NCBI GenBank assembly: GCA_027604705.1
Contig: JADHYV010000060.1
Span: forward strand, 41,061 to 105,060
DNA: 64,000 nt
Direction of reading: 5' to 3'
Source: Allomyces arbusculus
Lineage: Eukaryota; Blastocladiomycota; Blastocladiomycetes; Blastocladiales; Blastocladiaceae
A model generated the notes under the pieces. The model made no database searches, had not been told where the DNA came from, and saw nothing but the letters and a program-made list of their open reading frames with translations. Below, piece by piece: positions 10,330-19,808 of the stretch; the stretch's first letter is position 1, and each line of letters opens with the position of its first letter. A program made the translations under genes and the position numbers.

Positions 10330-13107
10330 TCACAAACTCTTTGGCTCGAACTGAAGCCGCTGCTTTTCCTGCTGGCCGCTGCTGCCACGGCCATCAGCTC
10401 GCTCAATTTCAGACAACTCCGCGAGCGCCGCAACAGCCTCCCTGCCGTGCACACGGGTCCACGACGCCAAAAACTCGGTCGCGTCGCGCATCATCCCAAG
10501 CGACATTGGCGGACGCTCGCCAGGTTTGACGTAGTGCCACGCTCCCTCCTCGGTCGTGAACCACCAATCCTTGAACAGGAACCCGACGAGATGCGGGGTG
10601 CCAGTCTTTTGAACCATGTCGTCGATGGTATGGTGGCCAAACTGCTTACAGAGCTTGTCCTTGTTGATGGCGATCACCGCCTCGACCACAAAGAGACACC
10701 GCACGTGCATTCCGAGAAGATCAAACCGCAGCAGCTCGTATTCGCTGGAAACGAGATCGCGGACTAGCTTGAGCATCGGGACCGGCGCAATGCGCGTGCT
10801 GCGCGGGAAAGCGCGACCAGGCGGCATGCCGAGCATTTCCGCGATGCCAGACAGCGGACGGCCGCAGAAATTCCCGTGAGTCGGGCCAAGACGCGACACA
10901 TCGACGGTTCCAGTCGAAACGAGATCCGACGCGACTTGGTTCACCCTCAACATGAGGTTGGCTGACAGCTGCACAGGCTCAATCCACTGCTGAACGTGCC
11001 GGTCGCGGAACTGGACCGACGCGAACGAGCGCGCCTTGAGCCCGAGATCAACGTCGCGCCGGAGCGCCAATTTCCGCCGATCTCGCCGACCCTTGACGGC
11101 ACGCGTTGGAATCGGGTCGGTCAGCGAAAGACCCATCATCAAATGGTTCGACTTGACAAATTCCTTGGGCGAGTCCGGGACGCGGCCGAAAAAAAAGTGT
11201 TCCTTCCCATAGAGCGCCATAAATTTTTCCATGTCCACCCATGACAGCGTGTCAAGCCCGGGAATGTCGCGGCCAAACTGGCGGCACGCCTCGTAGAGCT
11301 GCCCCGCGTAGAGCAATGAGCGCAAGTGCGTCTTTGGCGTGACGAGCATGTTTAAGATAATCTCGTGCATCACGTACTCAACGTGGCCGCAGAACCACGG
11401 GTGCAGCCGGTAAATGGAAACTGGAATATCGGCAGAAGCGAGGGACTGGCACACGTGCAGCAATCCGTCAAGGAGAGATGGGAAATCCACGGCCGGCGTC
11501 TGTCCACGTCGAGAGTGTAGCGGATGAGCACGAAATGCCTCAATCGAGCGTTTTAACTGCGCATGAACGGCAAACAGGGACTGCTCGCCGCGAACAACGT
11601 CGCCGCGCAGGTCGTGATGGATATCGAGCAAGACCTGTGCCGCAAAAATGAGTGTCATTGTCATGCGTTTCGTGTCGAGGAACTTCGACAACTCGGACGA
11701 GAGCACGTCGAGCGAGAAGGCCTGGAGCACTGGCACATTTTTGACAACGAGGAAGCACAGAGGCGACACGGTGAGGAGCATGTTCATGTCGTCCGAATAC
11801 TGTTGCAGCGGCGTCATGGCGTCGAGGTTCGCCGTCGGATCGTACAGTGTCGCAGAGTCGGCTAACGGCTGACCCTTTGGCCCAATCCCGCTCAAGAGCA
11901 GGTACGTACGGACGTAAGTGTACTCCACAACGTCATGGCGCGCAGGGTCCAACACAACGTCGAGATCAAACAGGTCTTTTGGCGGCATGATGCCGCGCAA
12001 GCCAGAGAAAAGATAGGTCGCAACTGAGATGAGCCTGTTCGGTTTGCAAATGTGATCACGGCCATGAACGAGCGTCGTCTCAGCATCACGCATCCAGTCG
12101 AGCGCTGTATTGGTGACGAGCGAAGCCGTGATTAGATCGAGCTCGCCGTCGCGGTACTTGGCCCACGTCTCGCGCAACGTGAGCCGAATCGCCTCGAGGT
12201 CAACGAATAATTCATGGATCGCAAACAGCGCATCGAGTGCATCGCGCTCAGCTTGATACTGAACGGCCGGCGGAGTTGGCGCATCATTCGTTGCAGAGAC
12301 CAATCCAGGCTCAGGATCAGCAGAAACGTCGTGATTATCGGGATGTTCCTGGTCGTCGCCAGTGGGCGCGGCATCGACATCGACGCCGTCAAAGGGTGCG
12401 AGAACGGCAAACTGGTTGGTCAGCATCGTGACGCCGCTCGAGGATGGCTTTGGTGCGTTGTTCGCACTCGGGCGTTTTAAGGCCATGCTCGCCGCGACAC
12501 ACCGCGGTTCGAGAATCTCGACTACACGTTCGAGCACCGAAATGAAGTGGGCGTGCTTGGCATCCTCATTATCGTCATCGTCGGCGCACCCATCCACCAG
12601 AGACGGAGCGTCGCGGAACCACGAAGCACACTGGCGGCGCGCACGGATGGCGCGCCGCGCCCATGTCAAAACCTGCAGCGGAACTTCGACAAATGAATCG
12701 GCAATGGCTTGCGCGAGCACCGTAAACCGACTTGTTGGAAGCGTCACATTAGTCGACCCCGCGTCGCCCTTCGTAGGCGGAGATGAGCCCGTCGACGGGA
12801 GCGGAGTTGCAGAAGTGGGCGGAGGTGCAGTCTCTTGCCACTGCTTCTTTTTGGTCTTGCGCGAAACGAGACGGATGGTCTTTTTGGATGAAGATGCGGC
12901 GGCGCGGGCACGATTATCGACGACGTTGATACCAAGCGAGTTGACAGTCGTGGCAAGCCATGCAACAAGTCGATCTGTATCTTGTTTGTACTGCTTGTAG
13001 GTATCAAACAGGGAGCTGGGCAGCACCCGCGACTGGCCAGTGTTCGCCATCGTCGAGGCGACGTCGCTCTTGTCGTTTGCTGTCATGGTGTGAAGAGAAT
13101 ATTTCAT
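10330..13107 (-). CDS. DUF6604 domain protein
   Basis: A single long exon. The N-terminus carries the hallmark of the fungal DUF6604 family: VLPSSLFDTYKQYKQDTDRL followed by VAWLATTVNSLG, then a basic segment and FTVLAQAIADSFVEVPLQVL with WARRAIRARRQCASWF. Function in this family is unknown. Candidate ATGs are at 13107, 13086 and 13050; the last begins MANTGQSRVLPSSLF and best matches the usual short leader, giving 906 residues. The longer open frame to 13149 begins at a TTG. The C-terminal block (HLVGFLFKDWWFTTEEG, GMMRDATEFLASW) recurs in a broken copy near 39.1-40.2 kb, so the gene belongs to a small local family. No catalytic motif or membrane segment is visible. Confidence 0.8.
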   Translation of the reverse strand: MKYSLHTMTANDKSDVASTMANTGQSRVLPSSLFDTYKQYKQDTDRLVAWLATTVNSLGINVVDNRARAAASSSKKTIRLVSRKTKKKQWQETAPPPTSATPLPSTGSSPPTKGDAGSTNVTLPTSRFTVLAQAIADSFVEVPLQVLTWARRAIRARRQCASWFRDAPSLVDGCADDDDNEDAKHAHFISVLERVVEILEPRCVAASMALKRPSANNAPKPSSSGVTMLTNQFAVLAPFDGVDVDAAPTGDDQEHPDNHDVSADPEPGLVSATNDAPTPPAVQYQAERDALDALFAIHELFVDLEAIRLTLRETWAKYRDGELDLITASLVTNTALDWMRDAETTLVHGRDHICKPNRLISVATYLFSGLRGIMPPKDLFDLDVVLDPARHDVVEYTYVRTYLLLSGIGPKGQPLADSATLYDPTANLDAMTPLQQYSDDMNMLLTVSPLCFLVVKNVPVLQAFSLDVLSSELSKFLDTKRMTMTLIFAAQVLLDIHHDLRGDVVRGEQSLFAVHAQLKRSIEAFRAHPLHSRRGQTPAVDFPSLLDGLLHVCQSLASADIPVSIYRLHPWFCGHVEYVMHEIILNMLVTPKTHLRSLLYAGQLYEACRQFGRDIPGLDTLSWVDMEKFMALYGKEHFFFGRVPDSPKEFVKSNHLMMGLSLTDPIPTRAVKGRRDRRKLALRRDVDLGLKARSFASVQFRDRHVQQWIEPVQLSANLMLRVNQVASDLVSTGTVDVSRLGPTHGNFCGRPLSGIAEMLGMPPGRAFPRSTRIAPVPMLKLVRDLVSSEYELLRFDLLGMHVRCLFVVEAVIAINKDKLCKQFGHHTIDDMVQKTGTPHLVGFLFKDWWFTTEEGAWHYVKPGERPPMSLGMMRDATEFLASWTRVHGREAVAALAELSEIERADGRGSSGQQEKQRLQFEPKSL

Positions 13108-14341
13108 CAAGTATGGAGCTCGGGAGCGTTCGAAGTCGGTTGTGCCCAATCTTGCACAAGAACAGCCTGACCAGTCAAGTCGTGAATGGGTCGTGAGGCT
13201 TGGCGTGATCGGTGCATGAAATCGCGTGCTTGCAAGTTGGTAATCCCTCTTACATCTGTGGATCAGCTTGCTGAATTTTCAGGACCTGATCACGTTGGAA
13301 TTGACAGACAAGCTAGAGGAACAGACGATACGCTTGGGGCGGACACGAATATTCTTGCCAGAGAAAGTGTCTATCGCAGCAGTTTGCAGTTCGGGATGAA
13401 CTTAACCTCGGTATTTCAACGTTCTTGCAGAAGGCAAAAGTTGATCCGGTCATTAGTATTGTTTTCGAGCAGCACGCGCGCAGCATGAGAAGAAGACACC
13501 GTTGTGTAAGCGGGTTCAACATTCAAGTAAATAGAGCTCGCATCAACATCATGGCTTGGGAACATCGGGCTTTGGCGTTGCAACACTCTGTGAGACGCGG
13601 ACATTCACTGCAGATTAAAATGTCTCGGGCGAACACGCATCCGGTCTCACATTAGCGGCAACAGCCCATGCCTGAGCATCAATACTCTCGGGTGAACGCA
13701 GCAGACGTCCTTCAGGAAGGAGTACCGCGGCAGGTCCTTTGAGATGTAAAAGTCCGCCATGATGCGATTACAAACGGGCCTGAATGTGGCACAACCAGTT
13801 CGTTAGATGGAAAAACGGCGTTGCTCAAGTGGAAATATAATTCTGAACCGCATCCTGCATGTCAAGGACGTTGGAGCGGACCGTTTCAATCGCTTTCATG
13901 CGGCGTGACAGCTGCTCTCGCCCAGACTTCCTGGCAGCAAACTCCCACGCAGCCAGAAGTCGCGCAGCGTGGCACAAAATTGAGTTGATCAACAACTAGC
14001 AAATGCCGGGGACTGCGACGGTATTGCTATCTGGCCCAAGCGCCGGATTTGCCCACGCCTTGGGGCCTGCGCTCACTTACAGCCCGACGTCGTCAACGGC
14101 CGCAAGTGTGAAAATCCTGAGGGAGCTTTTGAACGATCAGCAATCTCTCTGGGCTCCTCTCCAGCTGTGCAACAACACTTTTGCAAGACACAGAACCGGG
14201 TTCAAAATCATCATTTCATCGTGGATGCACAAGAAGGATCGGTTTGTCCACGAACACTCTAAGCAGAAATTCAGGACATTAGGTCTCGCCTGGCTGTGCC
14301 TTCACAACAGAACAGCAACGAAAGCAGCAAAGGGTGGACAA
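13108..14341. other. intergenic, no gene recognised
   Basis: Only short frames of about 60-115 codons on either strand, none with a family motif or neighbouring exon. It contains the DUF6604 promoter. Base composition is more AT-rich than the flanking genes. Confidence 0.4.
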
Positions 14342-14605
14342 ACATGAAACCGCTAACTTCCCATCGTTCGTCAGCGCGCCCCGACTGTTCAGCACCCGCC
14401 GCCGCTGCGCCAACCGCACCGTGTCGCTGCACCATTCCTCGATAATCTTGCCGACAACATAAGTCAGATCGTAGTTGTGGACCAGGTCGTGCCCATTGAT
14501 CCTATGCTGGTCAACAACTTGTCGCGCATTTGGTCGGCCAGACCGAGCAACAAGTCGCAAAGCGGAGCAGGTCCTGCTCGGTGCGCACCAGCTCGCGCAT
14601 AAGTG
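14342..14605 (-). pseudogene. coding-like fragment broken by frameshifts, unidentified
   Basis: On the minus strand three frames in succession look coding: MRELVRTEQDLLRFA, then DLLLGLADQMRDKLLTSIG, then INGHDLVHNYDLTYVVGKI and EEWCSDTVRLAQRRRVLNSR. Read through with frame changes, this is one continuous helical polypeptide of about 85 residues. No splice sites explain the changes. I do not recognise the family. A decayed gene fragment is the likely explanation; sequencing indels are the alternative. Confidence 0.35.
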
Positions 14606-14832
14606 AGTGGTGATTTCTTTCTCGCGCCTCCAGCTAGCTGGCCGCTTGACATGTTCAATGCTTTCCAGTTTCTGGACCCAAATCGTTGTCCCTCACAAAC
14701 ATTTTGACACCACCAAACTCGAAGACACGTCGTCATGTATATCATGTATCAAGCGTGGGGTGATGACGGTGTACAGAAGAAAAAAGCCAGAAAACTAACC
14801 AACGCAGCCCGACCGCTCACATCCTCCACCAA

Positions 14833-16248
14833 TCACGCCGACCCCGCCGTCGCCGCCGGTGCCGGTGTCGGTGGCGCAGCACCTGCGACCACCGCCGCCG
14901 CACCAGGGGGCAGTGCCGCGACCGCGGCCGCGGCCTTCCTCGCCGCCTCCAGAGCCGCGAGGTACCCTCCCGCATCCGGCGCCGTTCGCGGCGGCACCAC
15001 ACCCGCCTGTGCGGCCTGCACCGCAAACCGTGCCGCCTGTGCAGCGCGCTCATGCCCATCACGATCGACCAGCAATCCACGCAACCAGGCAATCTCCGTC
15101 TCCAATTCGACGACCCGCTGCGAGAGCGCGTCGGCCTTGGTGGCCAAATCCCGCGCGAGCATGGCGGTCGCCTGCTCGCGCTGCTTCTTGCGCGCGCGGA
15201 ACCGCGCGGACGCCGCGGTGTTGCGCCGCCGCTTGTCGTCGTCGGCGTCGGTCCGCGGGCGCTTGGATGCGGGCTCGGTCGAGGAGGTGGAAACGTCGGC
15301 CGAGGGCATGGTCGGGGCAATGTGCACGTGCGGCGTCTCCAAGGTAGACCGGACGCGCGGCTCCTCGGGGGATTTGGGCATCGGCGCCGGGGCCACGGCG
15401 GCCGGAGCCGGGTGGGGACGCTTGGTTGCGAGACGTGGGGTCGTCGGCGGCGACGGGGTGCTTGATGCCGTTGGCGCGGCGGTCGTCGTCCTTTGTGGAG
15501 CTGGCGCGGCCGCGGCGGTGACCGCGGGAACTGTAGCTGCTTGCACGGGCGCGACCGGCGCAACGACCGGTGCCGGCGCCGCTGCTGCTGCCGGCGGTGC
15601 GGGCGCGAGTTGCACGGGCACCATGACCGTCTGTCCCGTGGCCGTCGTCTGCAGGACGTACGTGACGTGTGCCGGAGCGGGTGCGGACGCCGCGGTGGGC
15701 TGCGCGGGGGCCGCGGACGCGACGGGCAGCCACGGCGACATGCCGAGGACGGCATTCCCGACGCCGTGGTAGAGCGGCGGGTGTGAGGGCACCACGACGG
15801 CGGGCGTCGGCGCCTGCGCTTGCTGCTGGAGCTGCTGCTGCTGGTACGGCGCGAGGACCGACGGCCACGCCGGTTGCTGCTGGTGCTGCGGCGCGAACGC
15901 TTGCGGCTTGGGGACACTTGTGCCAAACAGCGACGCGGCCATGCCCATGGCGAGGAACCCGTCGAGCTGCGGCGCCTGCGTCTGCGGCCGCGGCTGCATG
16001 CGCGCAGTGTTGGGCATCACATCGTCATTGGCAAACGTGAACTGGGTCTCGGAAAAGAGGGCCAGCTGCTGGGCAATGTCCTCGGGCGCCGGCGCGTCGT
16101 GGCGGCGATCGGTCTCGTCGTCGTCGTCGGGCAGGTCGAGCAGCGAGGCGAGCAGCTGACTGTGCGCGACAGGGTCGGCGGCGGCCAAGTCGGTCGACCA
16201 GCTCGCGGGTGCGTGTGTCGTGGAACTCGTCGTGGAGTGGTAGGCCAT
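14833..16248 (-). CDS. bZIP transcription factor, CYS-3/MetR-like
   Basis: One exon, 471 residues, starting at an ATG (MAYHSTTSSTTHAP). The bZIP lies near residues 330-390: the basic region DKRRRNTAASARFRARKKQ contains the N-x-A-A-S-A-R DNA-contact core and is followed by a leucine zipper (RVVELETEIAWLRGLL). This NTAASARFR-KKK basic region is characteristic of fungal sulphur and amino-acid regulators (Neurospora CYS-3, Aspergillus MetR, ATF4-like). The rest is low-complexity Pro/Ala/Gln activation-type sequence with an acidic patch (LLDLPDDDDETD) near the N-terminus. The role as a nuclear DNA-binding regulator is firm; the sulphur link is inference from the basic region alone. Long frames on the other strand here are shadows. 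Confidence 0.88.
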   Translation of the reverse strand: MAYHSTTSSTTHAPASWSTDLAAADPVAHSQLLASLLDLPDDDDETDRRHDAPAPEDIAQQLALFSETQFTFANDDVMPNTARMQPRPQTQAPQLDGFLAMGMAASLFGTSVPKPQAFAPQHQQQPAWPSVLAPYQQQQLQQQAQAPTPAVVVPSHPPLYHGVGNAVLGMSPWLPVASAAPAQPTAASAPAPAHVTYVLQTTATGQTVMVPVQLAPAPPAAAAAPAPVVAPVAPVQAATVPAVTAAAAPAPQRTTTAAPTASSTPSPPTTPRLATKRPHPAPAAVAPAPMPKSPEEPRVRSTLETPHVHIAPTMPSADVSTSSTEPASKRPRTDADDDKRRRNTAASARFRARKKQREQATAMLARDLATKADALSQRVVELETEIAWLRGLLVDRDGHERAAQAARFAVQAAQAGVVPPRTAPDAGGYLAALEAARKAAAAVAALPPGAAAVVAGAAPPTPAPAATAGSA

Positions 16249-17349
16249 GGCAACAGCTATACGACAGTGCAGGATTGCAGCAAGGGCGGCCGAAAGGGAG
16301 AGAGAGCGGCCACGGCGCGCGCTGGGGCCATTATGGCGACATGCTCACGGGCGTCGGCGTCGGCGTCGGCGTCGGCGTTTAACGCTGAGGTTCAGTCAGC
16401 GAGCATTGTTGGCTAGGGGTCGGTCGCGGCCTCTTCCGTGACGGAGCCGGCGGCGTGTGCGCGTCAGCGCTTGTGCGTCGAGGACGGTCATGTCAGGAAC
16501 GGTTGTCCCGCGCCGTGTCTCGCACCCAGCTTTGCCCCTGGCCAGCCGCGATGCTCGTCGGGAAATCAGGGCGGGCCGACTGCGCGCCCCGCACCTGACT
16601 CAGCGCAAGAGCCAATGAACGCACGGCGCGATGGCGCGACCATGGCGCCATGGCCGCGCCACGGCAAGGGGCTTGCCCCGTCAGATGCATCGGCAACAGC
16701 GTGCGCCGAGGCAGCGACGTTCTCGCGCAGGTCGCGTGCAACGCGTGACTTGCACGCAGCCTGACCCTCCTGGCCTTGCTCGCTTCGGTCGGTTCCACGT
16801 CTTCCAAAACGACGGACCCCCTCCTTGCTGTCGACGGCCGTCGACGACCACCACCACGACGACCGCACCGACCCTGCTGCAAACATTCTGCAAGCGTGCA
16901 ACTTCCGTCTTGGACCCGCACAAGTCGCTGCACGCAACGCTCGACCGTCCCACCCGACTCGCCGGCCAGCTACAACTCGCTGCCGCTTCCACGACTGCCG
17001 CGGCTGCTACGACCATGTCCGACCACCCTGTCCGGTACCGTTGCCCCTCGCACACCGATGCCGTGCCTACTAATGAGTGACCATGTCCAACGTTCCCTCT
17101 CTTTTCCATTCTCTGCTCGCGTCCTTGTGCCGTTGTTTCTGCTCTCTCTCGATCCTTTCGCCGCCGGTACCCGCTCTCGACCCGACCCGTGCGCTCGCCT
17201 CGACCCGACCACACGACGCTGGCCGCATCCCACCACGGCATTGTGAACCGTGACTGTGTGTGTGTACCCCTCTCTGCCTGCCGCCGTCTGCGTGCATCCG
17301 TCTCCGCTTTGCGTGCCTGTTTCCGTCGTCGACCCCCGCACCAACCGTC
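16249..17349. promoter_or_regulatory. divergent intergenic region bZIP / KHDC4
   Basis: About 1.1 kb between the divergent start codons. It carries a short GTCGGC tandem repeat (four units, 16353-16376) and pyrimidine-rich sequence toward the KHDC4 start. I see no gene. The size leaves room for long 5' leaders on one or both sides. Confidence 0.4.
16353..16376. repeat. hexamer tandem repeat (GTCGGC)4
   Basis: Four uninterrupted copies of GTCGGC about 105 bp upstream of the bZIP start codon. Confidence 0.85.
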
Positions 17350-19036
17350 ATGCCCACGATTGCTCGCTCCAGAGAGTCGCGCCGGAGCAAATGGGACCAG
17401 GCCGCGCCCGCGCCCGCGGCACCCGCGCCGGCTCCGCAACATCACGATGCGCCAACGTCGTCGGCGCCACGGTCGATTGAAGAGGCCAAGCGGTTGGCCG
17501 CACTCAAGGCTCAGGAACTGGCTGCGGCGATTGCACCGCCGCTGTCGGCACAGCCGCTTGTGGTATGGACGCTCGAGTCTGTCGTGGTGGAAAAGGGTGT
17601 GGGCTGACGCAGGGTTTTGCGGATAGGACCCGCCGGCCGTCGCCGGGTTTACCGAGGACGTCGACATCAACGACTGTCGCAACCGGTACCTGCTGACCAA
17701 GAGCTCGACGCAGCAGGACGTACGTTGTGCTCTCCCCGCCCATATCGTCAGACTGTTTGTTGCTCACGTTGGTCCGTTTTTTTCTCCAGATCAAGCGCGA
17801 CTCGGGCGCTGATATCACGACTCGCGGCAAATACTTCCCGGATCGGTCGAAAGCCTCAACCATGGAACCGCCCTTGCACCTGCATGTCTCGGCGACGACG
17901 CGCGAGGCCCTCGACAAGGCACTCGACATGATTCGCGAGCTCATGAACCGGTCGCCCGACCCGCTGCTATCGGAACGGCACTCGTTTGCGCCGCGGCCAG
18001 TGCGTTCTTCCCTTTTTTTTTGCTGTTGCGAGCTGTCTGGTTCGGCGATTGACAAGCGTTTCGATACTTAGCACCGCGACCGCTCCCCACCCCCTACCGC
18101 AACCCCGACCCGGTCGATGCTCACGGAAAAAGTCTACGTCGGGTGGGAGCCCGACTTCCACTTCAACCTGCGCGCCAAGATCATTGGCCCGGGCGGCGCC
18201 TACGTCAAGCACATTCAAAACGAGACGGGTGTGCGGCTGCAACTCAAGGGGCTCGGGTCGGGCTATACCGAGAACCAGACGGGCCGCGAATCCGACGAGC
18301 CGCTGCATATGTGGATGGCCACGTCGCTCGGGGAACAGGCCATGGACCACGCCAAGGCCCTGTTTGACGATCTGCTCACGCAGATCAAGGCCGATTACGA
18401 GACGTGGAAGGCCGATCGCGCGCGCGGGCCCGGTGGGCCGCGGGGTGGACCCCCGCGGATGGGTGGGTCTGATCGTGAGTACCGCCCAGGTGGTGGAGAC
18501 CGGTACGCCCCCGGGCGGGACGACGGGCGCCGGGATCGGGATTACCCGGCGTTTGGTGTGCCGCCGGGCGCGGGTGGGACGCTGTCGACGCACACGCACG
18601 CTCAAGGGGCGGTGGGGATGCCGCCGATGGCGACGCCCACCGCGGTTGCGGCCGCGGCGCCGAGTGTGCCCGGGATGCCGGCGGCGCCGCAGCCGCCCGC
18701 ACACTTGGTCTCGACGCCCGAGCAGTACGCGCATTACCAGCATTGCTACGGGCTCTACTACCAGTATTACTGGGCGACGGCGATGCAGACGCAGCAGATG
18801 CAGCAGCCGCAAGCGCAGACGCAAGCTCAGGCGCAGCCGCAACCGGCGGCAAGTGATTTGGTGCCGGCAACGAACGGCGACGCCGCGGCCACGGCTGCCA
18901 CGAACGGCGAGCAGCAGGCGCAACCCGCATCCGCAGAGACCGCGGCAGCAACGACGGACGGCCAAGGTGCCGATCCTGCCGCGGTTACCGACGCGCAACA
19001 ACAACAACAACAACAACAACAGCAACAGCAGCAACA

Positions 19037-19079
<43 letters not shown>

Positions 19080-19238
19080 CAGCAGCAGCAAGCAATGCCC
19101 GAGGGGATGCCGGACGTGAACTCGCCCGAGTACGCGGCGTGGTACGCGCAGTACATGGCGCAGTACCAGCAGTATGCGGCCTACCAGGCCCAGGCCCAGG
19201 CCCAGGCGCAGGGGGAGCAGCCGCCAGCGCAGCAGTAG
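17350..19238 (+). CDS. KHDC4: KHDC4/BLOM7-like KH-domain RNA-binding protein
   Basis: Four exons: 17350-17562, 17627-17719, 17790-17999 and 18072-19238, giving 560 residues; all introns are phase 0. The order matches KHDC4 (BLOM7), a spliceosome-associated KH protein. It has a short SKWDQ element near the start, EDVDINDCRNRYLLTK, the first KH-like segment (IKRDSGADITTRGKYFPD, then EPPLHLHVSATTREALDKAL), and the second (LTEKVYVGWEPDFHFNLRAK, then IIGPGGAYVKHIQNETG with its GxxG loop and LQLKGLGSGYTE). The C-terminal third is Ala/Pro/Gln-rich and ends in long polyglutamine followed by Tyr/Gln repeats (QYMAQYQQYAAYQ). A nuclear role in splice-site selection is known for the human protein and inferred here. 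Confidence 0.9.
18997..19093 (+). repeat. CAA/CAG trinucleotide tract encoding polyglutamine
   Basis: An in-frame run of roughly 28 Gln codons, then one His and four more Gln. The 5' part is mostly CAA or mixed CAA/CAG and the 3' part is pure CAG, the form most prone to length change. Confidence 0.95.
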
Positions 19239-19808
19239 CTAGGCGCGTGTCATGCAGGTCGAGCAAGGTGGAGAGTGGAGTGTTGTTAGTCGCGGTGGAG
19301 GGGGTCGTGCCACGTATCGTGAATGAAACTGGTTATGCTTTCCTCAATGGAACTCGGTCGCTCGCCAGTCGAACAAGCCGAATTCAATGAGGTGCAGCGG
19401 AAGAGGGCGTAAATCCATTGCACAGTCGCGAATCGTTGGCGAACTGTGAAACGCCGTGGCGCTGTGTGGCGCATGAGTGGCGCCGGCGGAAGGTGCGTGC
19501 TTGGCCGCCCTCCGCCACGGGGCACCACACCAGACCACACCAGACCACGACCGCCGGCCCAGCGGCGACAGCGGCGACCACGGCGTCGCCCAAGCTTTTC
19601 CTGTCCTGTTTAACACGTTCCTCGTTCTGCACCGGCACCGTCGACGACTTTGGGCGCTAGACTGCCCACAACTTGAACGGCGGACGTCCAGCAACGTACC
19701 GCCGCTGTCGCCGTCGCCGACCTGACCGGCGCGCTCTCTCCGCACCTGCGCGCGACGATCCTCACTGCAGCCCAGGCAGCCCAAGGCCTTTCCAGCATCG
19801 ACAACACC
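19239..19808. other. intergenic, possible undetected 5' exon of the next gene
   Basis: About 570 bp. The downstream membrane protein lacks a signal peptide in its present ORF. The sequence just upstream of its ATG stays open in frame back to about 19690, after a possible acceptor (CCAG), so a short upstream exon may lie here. I could not identify it. Confidence 0.35.

Noticed and set aside
14735-15926. Long frames on both strands over the bZIP gene (plus 14735-15772, minus 14817-15926)
   Set aside because: Low-complexity Ala or Arg/Pro composition out of frame with the clear bZIP domain.
17967-19091. Minus-strand frame with a polyleucine run over KHDC4
   Set aside because: It is the antisense reading of the CAG/CAA polyglutamine tract.
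19600-19700. Weak likeness of SFCTGTVDDF near 19630 to the CSSGLLVDDF start of the domain in the 55.5-kb protein
   Set aside because: Too short, followed by a stop, and not supported by splice sites. Chance similarity is likely.
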